Assembly (NCBI GenBank): GCA_937924805.1
Contig: CALDTZ010000002.1
Span: forward strand, 1-33,509
Direction: 5' to 3'
From: an uncultured Saprospiraceae bacterium
Lineage (GTDB): Bacteria > Bacteroidota > Bacteroidia > Chitinophagales > Saprospiraceae
DNA length: 33,509 nt
Positions 25,450-33,509 of this stretch are shown piece by piece. Under the pieces are notes generated by a model. The model searched no databases. It was not told where the DNA came from and saw only the letters and a program-made list of their open reading frames with translations. A program made the translations under genes and the position numbers. Position 1 is the stretch's first letter; each line of letters starts with the position of its first letter.

Positions 25450-26397
25450 TCAATAAGGGTTAATAACACGTACTTTTTTAGATTTCTTAAGTATGGGTTG
25501 AACTGCTTGAATGATTTCTTTTTCTATCATCGTTAAAAACCTCTTTTTAGCAAAATTTGGATGAGAAATAAGGCCAACTTCTCTGACTGGAATCGGGCTT
25601 TCTATGGTGTGAATGAATTTTTTTTCGATTAGATTTTTTCGCTCAGTTGCTAATTGGGGTAAAAGTGTAATACCATTATTCATTTTTACCAATGCTAATA
25701 GGGATAGAATAGAGCCACTATTGAAAATTAGGTTGTGACGTACATTTTTCTTTTTTTGAAGGTGACAAATTTTTTCGATTTGACCTGTCAAACAATGACT
25801 TTCTTCAAGTAACCATAAACGATTGATATCAATGTCATTTATTTTGTATTTTTTTCTTGATAGCGCTTTGTTATGAGCGTCATAAATCATGAATTCTTCA
25901 AAGAATAAGCTTTTTTGCTCAAGGTTTTTCTCAGGAATTGGGAGTGATAGAATCCCAATATCTAATTCTCTTAATTTTATTTTTTTTATAATTTCTGTTG
26001 TCGTGATTTCGTCGATGCTAAATTGGATATTGGGATGTTTTTTTGTAATTCGATCCAAAAAAAGCGGGAGAAGGAAGGGAGCTAAAGTGGGTATTATACC
26101 CATTTTTAACGTTCCATAGAATTCTTTTCTAGTATCTTGAACAATCTCTTGCAAGCTTTCTAGTTCATGATAGATTACTTTAAATTGATCAATGATTACT
26201 TTTCCTTCTTGTGTTAATTGGATCGGTTTGGATTTACGATTAAATAAGGTTAAATCGAGTTGATCTTCCAATTTGCGAACCATCGTGCTTAATGTGCTTT
26301 GAGTAACAAAACACATTTCAGCGGCTTGACTAAAACTTCCTGTTTTTTGAAGAGCAAGGACGTACTTGATTTGAGTAAATGATATTGATGATGTCAA
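25450..26397 (-). CDS. oxyR: OxyR-like LysR-family peroxide sensor
   Basis: A 315-residue LysR-family regulator. The N-terminal winged helix-turn-helix includes 'GSFSQAAEMCFVTQSTLSTMVRKLEDQL' type residues 20-47. The effector domain has the OxyR disulfide pair C202 and C211 (SHCLTGQIEKIC), with the same 9-residue separation as E. coli C199/C208. Oxidation of these forms a disulfide and switches on target genes. The start must be TTG (26397) to keep the first helix, since no in-frame ATG precedes it. It is divergent from katG across 79 bp, so KatG is the likely target and the gap should hold the OxyR site. A TATTTTTG box on the minus strand at 26464-26457 could be its own -7 element. Confidence 0.9.
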   Translation of the reverse strand: MTSSISFTQIKYVLALQKTGSFSQAAEMCFVTQSTLSTMVRKLEDQLDLTLFNRKSKPIQLTQEGKVIIDQFKVIYHELESLQEIVQDTRKEFYGTLKMGIIPTLAPFLLPLFLDRITKKHPNIQFSIDEITTTEIIKKIKLRELDIGILSLPIPEKNLEQKSLFFEEFMIYDAHNKALSRKKYKINDIDINRLWLLEESHCLTGQIEKICHLQKKKNVRHNLIFNSGSILSLLALVKMNNGITLLPQLATERKNLIEKKFIHTIESPIPVREVGLISHPNFAKKRFLTMIEKEIIQAVQPILKKSKKVRVINPY

Positions 26398-26473
26398 TAG
26401 TTGTATTGTATTTATAGTTTTTATAAATACATAATTACATAGATATTTGTCTAATTCAAAAATATATAGATAA

Positions 26474-28669
<2,196 letters not shown>

Positions 28670-28710
28670 AATGATTGATTGTTGTTGAAAATAACAACGT
28701 ATAGAATATT

Positions 28711-28744
28711 AAAGACTGTCTTTCTTTGAAAGATGGTCTTTTTT
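28711..28744 (+). terminator. Intrinsic terminator of katG
   Basis: A 13-bp stem AAAGACTGTCTTT / AAAGATGGTCTTT, pairing with two G-U wobbles, around a CTTTG loop and followed by a T-run. It lies 41 nt after the katG stop. Confidence 0.85.
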
Positions 28745-28809
28745 AATTTTAGATCATTATTCTTGGTTTTGCAATAACCCAAAATGGTGTTTAAGATTTA
28801 GGACTTTAT

Positions 28810-28830
28810 CTTTTGACTGGCAGTCAAAAG
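28810..28830. repeat. Perfect 21-bp palindrome between convergent genes
   Basis: CTTTTGACTG, one central G, then CAGTCAAAAG: every base pair matches. It sits 8 bp past the stop of the minus-strand TetR-family gene and has no U-tract on either side. The TGACTG/CAGTCA half-sites look like a TetR-family operator, although the position is 3' of that gene. It may also act as a hairpin protecting mRNA ends. Confidence 0.6.
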
Positions 28831-28837
28831 GTAACTT

Positions 28838-29518
28838 CTATTTCAATTGCAGCATTCGCTTTTTGTAAAACTTTAATAAATTGGCAACTTCATCGTAACA
28901 TTCATTTTTTACATTGATATCCGAAAGTCTGGGTAGATGCTCTGCGAAAAAAATCTCATTATTGGCCATTTCAAATAAGTTATTGGCAAAAGAGTGTGGG
29001 TAGGGAAATTTTCTATCAATCTCTAAAATTACATCCGCGATTTTCTGAATAAGCTTTTTATAATTCAAATAAAATCCATGTTGATTTTCTTCATCTATAT
29101 TTTTAGTATGATAGGCTTTTGATGATTCCGTAATAATAATGCGGTGCAACATCTTTTCATTTACAAACTCAACGGATGGATTTTCTTTTGTCGCATCGAC
29201 CAGATTGTCAATAATCAAGTCTAGTTTGCGATTTGGATCTTCGATGTTTTTTGTGTTATAATCAATAAGGTAGGTAACCCAATTCCAATACCAAACGACT
29301 AGAAAAAGAAGCAGCAAATGTTTGTTTTCAAAATACCTGTAGAGGGAGGTTTCATTTGAACCCATTGCTTTCGCTAGTTTTTTAAAATTAAATGCTTCGA
29401 AACCAATCTCATCCATTAAAATAATGCTGTAGCTAATTATTTTTTTTCCCAGTTTACTTTGCAAAGGATCTTTTATATAGAGCCCTTTAGGTATTGCTTG
29501 ATCATTTAGTATAAACAT
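28838..29518 (-). CDS. TetR-family transcriptional regulator
   Basis: A 226-residue protein from the ATG at 29518; an ATG at 29557 would add 13 residues. The N-terminal TetR helix-turn-helix is at about residues 25-70: 'LMDEIGFEAFNFKKLAKAMGSNETSLYRYFENKHLLL'-type segment, with the recognition helix around ETSLYRYF. The rest is a helical ligand domain rich in aromatics, without a recognised ligand site. It is divergent from the SulP-carbonic anhydrase operon, so it probably represses that operon. Two direct copies of AACTAATTA lie in the shared 124-bp region and would suit such a regulator. Confidence 0.85.
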   Translation of the reverse strand: MFILNDQAIPKGLYIKDPLQSKLGKKIISYSIILMDEIGFEAFNFKKLAKAMGSNETSLYRYFENKHLLLLFLVVWYWNWVTYLIDYNTKNIEDPNRKLDLIIDNLVDATKENPSVEFVNEKMLHRIIITESSKAYHTKNIDEENQHGFYLNYKKLIQKIADVILEIDRKFPYPHSFANNLFEMANNEIFFAEHLPRLSDINVKNECYDEVANLLKFYKKRMLQLK

Positions 29519-29567
29519 AATAGAACTAAAATAAGGTATAATTACTAGTGTATCCATTATGAACACT

Positions 29568-29593
29568 AACTAATTAATAATTAAAACTAATTA
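29568..29593. promoter_or_regulatory. Direct repeat AACTAATTA, possible operator
   Basis: Two exact 9-bp copies at 29568-29576 and 29585-29593, 17 bp apart start to start, with an AT-rich near-palindrome between. The second copy ends one base before the -33 element of the sulP promoter, so a bound protein would block RNA polymerase. The AT-rich context makes chance repeats possible. Confidence 0.4.
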
Positions 29594-29626
29594 TTTTGTA
29601 AGTAAAGCTAACATTTTGTATGTTTG
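29594..29626 (+). promoter_or_regulatory. Bacteroidota-type promoter of the SulP operon
   Basis: TTTTG (29594-29598), a 20-nt spacer, then TATGTTTG (29619-29626), an exact match to the TAnnTTTG -7 box of the Bacteroidota primary sigma factor. Transcription would start near 29633, about 10 nt before the ATG at 29643, which also rules out an upstream TTG start. Confidence 0.65.
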
Positions 29627-29642
29627 TGCTAAAATTGGGTTA

Positions 29643-31250
29643 ATGAAGAATTATGTAGCGAATTTGAAAAATGATTTACCAGCATCAATCATTGTTTTTT
29701 TGGTCGCGGTTCCATTATGTTTAGGTATCGCTTTGGCCTCAGGTGCTCCATTGTTTTCAGGTATAATAGCGGGTATCGTTGGAGGTATTGTTTGTGGGGC
29801 TTTAAGTGGTTCACAACTGGGAGTAAGTGGCCCAGCTGCTGGTTTAGCTGTGATTGTATTAACTGCAATACAAGATTTAGGTGCGTTTGAAACTTTTTTA
29901 TTGGCGGTTGTTTTTGCAGGTATTTTTCAATTTATTCTTGGCGTTTTAAAAGCAGGGATCATAGGTTATTATTTTCCTGATTCAGTGATTAAAGGAATGT
30001 TAGCCGGTATTGGTGTTATTATCTTTCTCAAGCAAATCCCTCATGCTTTTGGTTATGATAAAAATTATGAGGGGAGTTTAGCTTTTACACAAAATGATGG
30101 ACATAATACTTTTTCCCAATTTTACTATATGCTGGAAAGTATTACTCCAGCTGCGTTGATTATTTCAGTATTGTCACTTGCGATATTAATTCTATGGGAG
30201 CAAAAATTCATGAAAAATATTAAACTTTTCAAAATGATCCAAGGACCTTTAGTGGTTGTCGCTTTAGGCATTATTCTGAATATTGTTTTTGCGAATACGG
30301 GAATGGGGCTTCAAGCCGACCAAGTAGTATCAATACCTGTTGCTGAGAGTCTTACTGGTTTTATTAATTTATTTACACTGCCAGACTTTACTCAATGGAA
30401 CAACCCTCAAGTATATACAGTAGCTATTACGATAGCGATAGTTGCATCGCTAGAAACTCTTCTTTGTTTAGAAGCAACAGATAAATTGGATCCATTAAAG
30501 CGAGTGAGTCCTGCAAATAAAGAACTTCGAGCACAAGGGATTGGTAATTTTATATCAGGATTAATTGGTGGATTACCTATTACTCAAGTAATTGTAAGAA
30601 GTTCAACGAATATACAATCAGGTGGAAAAACCAAAACGTCTGCCATTATGCACGGTTTTATTTTACTAGGAAGTGCAATGATGATACCAATGGTATTGAA
30701 CTTAATTCCGTTATCAAGTTTAGCTGCTATTTTACTTTTAGTAGGCTACAAATTAGCTAAGCCAGCATTATTTAAGCAAATGTTTAGAACAGGTTGGACA
30801 AATTTCATCCCATTCGTTGTAACGATTCTTGCCATTGTATTGACAGACTTATTAGTAGGAATAGGAATAGGAATGGCAGTAGCTATCTTTTTTGTTCTCT
30901 ATGAAAATTACAAAAAGCCTTTCTTTTTCGAGCAAGGACAACAATTTGGCGAAAGCGGAAATATTACCATTACATTGGCTGAAGATGTGACCTTTTTAAA
31001 CAAGGCGAACATACAAAGAGCGTTACAAATAATTCCAGCGAATAGTACTGTAACGATTGATGCCTCTAGATCTATAAACATCCACCATGATGTCATTGAG
31101 ATTATTGAAGAGTTTAAAATTAATTCGAAAGAACGAAATATTAAGGTAATAATAATAGGCAGAGACCAAAAGGGAATTTCAGATTCTCCAATGAAAATAT
31201 TAGAGGCATCGGTTAAAGAATTTAATTTAGAGCCTGCATTAGCAAATTAA
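29643..31250 (+). CDS. SulP-family anion transporter, probable bicarbonate uptake
   Basis: A 535-residue inner-membrane protein from the ATG at 29643. The SulP signature is at about 23-68 (VPLCLGIALASGAPLFSG then GSQLGVSGPAAGL), followed by about 12-14 helices to residue ~430, and a C-terminal STAS domain (about 440-535) with 'VTIDASRSINIHHDVIEIIEEF'. SulP proteins carry sulfate, chloride, oxalate or bicarbonate. The beta-carbonic anhydrase gene begins 14 nt downstream and favours bicarbonate, as for the BicA group, though this is inferred from context. It is first in the operon, behind a good promoter, and divergent from the TetR-family gene. Confidence 0.92.
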   Translation: MKNYVANLKNDLPASIIVFLVAVPLCLGIALASGAPLFSGIIAGIVGGIVCGALSGSQLGVSGPAAGLAVIVLTAIQDLGAFETFLLAVVFAGIFQFILGVLKAGIIGYYFPDSVIKGMLAGIGVIIFLKQIPHAFGYDKNYEGSLAFTQNDGHNTFSQFYYMLESITPAALIISVLSLAILILWEQKFMKNIKLFKMIQGPLVVVALGIILNIVFANTGMGLQADQVVSIPVAESLTGFINLFTLPDFTQWNNPQVYTVAITIAIVASLETLLCLEATDKLDPLKRVSPANKELRAQGIGNFISGLIGGLPITQVIVRSSTNIQSGGKTKTSAIMHGFILLGSAMMIPMVLNLIPLSSLAAILLLVGYKLAKPALFKQMFRTGWTNFIPFVVTILAIVLTDLLVGIGIGMAVAIFFVLYENYKKPFFFEQGQQFGESGNITITLAEDVTFLNKANIQRALQIIPANSTVTIDASRSINIHHDVIEIIEEFKINSKERNIKVIIIGRDQKGISDSPMKILEASVKEFNLEPALAN

Positions 31251-31264
31251 AAAATATAATAACA

Positions 31265-31906
31265 ATGAATACTTTTTCTAATAATTTGACTCAAACGAAA
31301 GATAGTCAACTGGCGTTATCGCCAAAAGATGCGCAATCAATGCTTCAAGAAGGAAATCAGCGATTTCTTGATAAAGAACCATTGGACAGGAATCTTATAG
31401 GACAAATTGGAGATACATCTACAGGACAATTTCCATTTGCAGCTATCGTGAGTTGTATCGATTCTAGGATTCCTACTGAAGTCATTTTTGATCAAGGGGT
31501 TGGTGATATATTCAACGCTAGAGTAGCTGGTAATTTTGTGAATGTTGATATTTTAGGAAGCTTGGAATTTGCTTGCAAATTGGCTGGCTCTAAATTAATT
31601 GTCATTATGGGTCACACTTCATGTGGAGCGGTAAAAGGAGCATGTGATCACGCTAAGTTGGGAAATCTTACGGCTATGTTAGAAAAAATAAATCCGGCAT
31701 TAGATCAGGTTTCTACGGCAGATGGTGTAGATCGAAGTTCAAAGAATTTGGAATTTGTAAATCAGGTAGCTATACAAAATGTGCATTTAAATATTGCGAA
31801 ATTGAAGGCAGATAGTCCTGTATTGAATGAGATGATTACAAATGGAGAAATCCAGGTAGTAGGAGCAATGTACGATGTGAACAATGGAAAAGTATCTTTC
31901 TTGTGA
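31265..31906 (+). CDS. Beta-class carbonic anhydrase
   Basis: A 213-residue zinc enzyme that interconverts CO2 and bicarbonate. The zinc ligands are C64 (SCIDSR), H117 and C120 (GHTSCGA), and D66-R68 form the catalytic dyad. The motif 'FNARVAGNFVN' at 83-93 is typical. There is no signal peptide, so it acts in the cytoplasm, where it would equilibrate bicarbonate brought in by the SulP transporter. It begins 14 nt after the transporter gene. Its stop TGA overlaps the GTG start of the DUF2490 gene (GTGA), so the last two are translationally coupled. Confidence 0.95.
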   Translation: MNTFSNNLTQTKDSQLALSPKDAQSMLQEGNQRFLDKEPLDRNLIGQIGDTSTGQFPFAAIVSCIDSRIPTEVIFDQGVGDIFNARVAGNFVNVDILGSLEFACKLAGSKLIVIMGHTSCGAVKGACDHAKLGNLTAMLEKINPALDQVSTADGVDRSSKNLEFVNQVAIQNVHLNIAKLKADSPVLNEMITNGEIQVVGAMYDVNNGKVSFL

Positions 31907-32559
31907 GAGTAATTATACGTTTTTTATTATTGTTATTTATGGTGCCTGGCATTATAACGGCACAAGAAAGTAACCTCGGAAATTGGGTTCTTTTATTTGG
32001 CAATAAGAAAATATCAGAGAAGGTAAACTGGCACCATGAGTTGCAGTATAGAAATTATAATTATGTTGGAGACCTAGAACAGTTGTTATTAAGAACAGGT
32101 ATAGGTGTAAACGTAAGAGAAAATGCAAATGTGTTATTGGGTTACGGTTTTATTCGAAGCGAAAACTACAATGACCAAGAAGACAAAGAGGTTGTAAACG
32201 AACACAGAATTTATCAGCAGTTTATTACAAAACAGAAACTTGGTAGATTAAGCTTGCAACATCGATATAGATTTGAGCAACGATTTGTTGAAGATATATT
32301 TAAATTAAGATTTAGGTATTTTTTGGGTGCAAACGTTTCTTTGAAAAAGTGGGTTGAAAGCCCGAAAGAATTTTACTTATCCATGTACAACGAAATATTT
32401 CTCAACGGGAAGTATGATGTATTCGATCGTAATCGATTGTACGGAGGATTGGGTTATCGACTAAACGATGCATTTAGATTTGAAATTGGTTATATGAATC
32501 AGTTTTTAGCATCAAGTAATCGAGATCAATTAAATATGGTTTGTTTTTATAATTGGTAG
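31903..32559 (+). CDS. DUF2490 outer-membrane protein
   Basis: A 218-residue exported protein. The start is GTG at 31903, which overlaps the carbonic anhydrase stop in a GTGA junction; no ATG would keep the signal peptide (to about 'IITAQ', residue 21). The mature part is a run of amphipathic beta strands with the DUF2490 pattern: 'LGNWVLLFGNKKISEKVNWHH', 'EHRIYQQFITKQKLGRLSLQHRYRFEQRF' type centre, and a C-terminal strand ending in W. It is therefore probably a small outer-membrane barrel; the family has no assigned function. Its coupling to carbonic anhydrase and SulP suggests a role in inorganic-carbon entry, which is only an inference. A strong terminator follows. Confidence 0.88.
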   Translation: MRVIIRFLLLLFMVPGIITAQESNLGNWVLLFGNKKISEKVNWHHELQYRNYNYVGDLEQLLLRTGIGVNVRENANVLLGYGFIRSENYNDQEDKEVVNEHRIYQQFITKQKLGRLSLQHRYRFEQRFVEDIFKLRFRYFLGANVSLKKWVESPKEFYLSMYNEIFLNGKYDVFDRNRLYGGLGYRLNDAFRFEIGYMNQFLASSNRDQLNMVCFYNW

Positions 32560-32595
32560 TAATTTCTAGTAATTATGAAGTTATTATAAACTAAT

Positions 32596-32633
32596 AGTGA
32601 TGACGCCCCCCATGGACGTCATCACTTTTTTTT
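32596..32633 (+). terminator. Intrinsic terminator of the SulP operon
   Basis: A perfect 10-bp stem AGTGATGACG / CGTCATCACT around an 11-nt loop (CCCCCCATGGA), followed by a run of eight T. It lies 37 nt after the DUF2490 stop. Confidence 0.93.
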
Positions 32634-32750
32634 AAAAATTTCGGATGATGTGTTCCATTTTTAAAGAGCGAAAAGGCATAGAATTGATATATTTCACTGA
32701 AAGAATACATTTGCTTTTCACTCATTTAAATTATGGAAACGTAATAATGA

Positions 32751-33125
32751 TTAAATAGAAATGCCCGCTTTTGAGAATATTTCTAGAATATCATTTTCTA
32801 TCGGGAATGGCTTAAGTGGAGGAACATTAGCACCTCCTGGATTTCCAACGGGTATTTTACCAACGAATGATTTGATTCCACCAATGAATAGTCTTGGAAT
32901 TTGACCGATGATTTCTTTACCATTTTTAATTTTGATTCCAAATTTTAGCATTTCCCAATGGATGAGCGTATGGGCTATAGGATATCGCTGGCCAATAATA
33001 TGCGCTCTTTCCAAATGATTCCATGCAAGCGTCAAATTCCCATTTGTAATCCCTTCATGATAAGCTGATAATTCCTTATCGAAGTATGGTTTAAGTTCTT
33101 TTGGAAGACTTGTATTAAATTTCAT
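32751..33125 (-). CDS. DUF3703-family protein
   Basis: A 124-residue soluble protein with an ATG start. It fits the DUF3703 pattern: an N-terminal helical part with 'AWNHLERAHIIGQRYPIAHTLIHWEMLKFG', a basic middle 'EIIGQIPRLFIGG' and a C-terminal 'VGNPGGANVPPLKPFPIENDI'. The conserved H/W/H positions could bind a metal, but no function is known for the family. It stands alone on the minus strand, convergent with the carbon operon and divergent from the gene at the window end. Confidence 0.8.
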   Translation of the reverse strand: MKFNTSLPKELKPYFDKELSAYHEGITNGNLTLAWNHLERAHIIGQRYPIAHTLIHWEMLKFGIKIKNGKEIIGQIPRLFIGGIKSFVGKIPVGNPGGANVPPLKPFPIENDILEIFSKAGISI

Positions 33126-33324
33126 CTATACATTGTAGGTTTGTTTTGAAATAATATTAGCTATGTTTTTTAATGCCTATAAGCGTTAATAGCATTCGGT
33201 ATAATTCGTAACAATAGAATTTACATTAAATATCATACCTTACAGTTTTCTGTTCATTTAGTTTCCTTATTAAGAACAAACATCTTTAGTAAGGTATTTA
33301 TTTTCTTTTTCATTTTAATACACT

Positions 33325-33509
33325 ATGGATCCATTGAAGTACGAAGTTGAAGCTTTTCAAATTTTTTCAAAAAGTAAGGTTTGGCAACTTAATCGAGATT
33401 ACTATCAAGCTATTGGAATCGAAGCTTGGAGCAATGGTATTGTTCCTCATCAAATTACGAGTAATTCTTTGGTAGGTAAGACGTATGCTTCCATGATTTT
33501 AGGTTTCTT
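33325..33509 (+). CDS. Unidentified protein, 5' part only
   Basis: An open frame from the ATG at 33325 to the window end, 61 codons plus two bases, so the C terminus is missing. The readable part, MDPLKYEVEAFQIFSK then 'YYQAIGIEAWSNGIVPHQITSN' split by the motif AWSNGIVPH, followed by 'VGKTYASMILGFL', looks like the start of a conserved soluble protein. It may belong to an uncharacterised or methyltransferase-like family, but this could not be settled from 61 residues. Confidence 0.65.
   Translation, partial: MDPLKYEVEAFQIFSKSKVWQLNRDYYQAIGIEAWSNGIVPHQITSNSLVGKTYASMILGF

Noticed and set aside
29616..29642. TTG start extending the SulP transporter by nine residues
   Set aside because: The exact -7 promoter box overlaps it, so transcription should start downstream; ATG at 29643 is preferred.

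Overview
The window reads as a chromosomal segment of a low-GC member of the Bacteroidota, probably aquatic and of the Flavobacteriia/Saprospiria kind. The evidence is a secreted protein with a C-terminal type IX secretion (T9SS) sorting domain, many short lipoprotein signals, one very good Bacteroidota-type promoter (TTTG then TAnnTTTG), weak ribosome binding sites, and gene families typical of this phylum. No rRNA, tRNA, insertion sequence, phage gene or CRISPR array was recognised. The window ends inside an unidentified gene.

Layout. (1) 1-8046 is mostly minus-strand accessory and housekeeping genes: a pentapeptide-repeat protein whose 3' end runs into an 11-copy heptamer array, a flavin split-barrel protein, a plus-strand MscS channel, a phytanoyl-CoA-dioxygenase-like enzyme, an alpha/beta hydrolase with Asn at the nucleophile position, a WG-repeat lipoprotein, a lumazine-binding-like lipoprotein, a small conserved protein, an MBL-fold lipoprotein and an aquaporin with an unusual filter. 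(2) 8329-11357 is a plus-strand phosphate-uptake pair: an OprP/O-type outer-membrane porin and a Na/Pi cotransporter carrying a PhoU-like tail. A palindromic terminator separates it from convergent lspA. (3) 12317-14726 holds a small orphan protein and a PhnD-like periplasmic binding domain fused to a membrane segment and a cytoplasmic helical region, with no ABC transporter genes beside it. (4) 14872-20480 is a minus-strand tripartite efflux operon in the order adaptor, RND permease, TolC-like channel. (5) 20755-25373 holds a serine hydrolase, a T9SS-secreted protein, a small membrane protein overlapping a short-chain dehydrogenase, and a class D beta-lactamase lipoprotein. (6) 25450-28669 is a divergent OxyR/KatG peroxide-defence pair. 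(7) 28838-32559 is a TetR-family regulator divergent from a SulP transporter, beta-carbonic anhydrase and DUF2490 operon, which looks like an inorganic-carbon (bicarbonate) module. (8) The end holds a DUF3703 protein and the start of an unidentified gene.

The strongest candidate for something undescribed is the binding-protein/transmembrane/helical fusion at 12870-14726, which has the architecture of a receptor. The alpha/beta hydrolase with an altered nucleophile, the aquaporin filter, the carbon module and three intergenic palindromes are also worth checking. All family calls come from reading the sequence; no database search was run.
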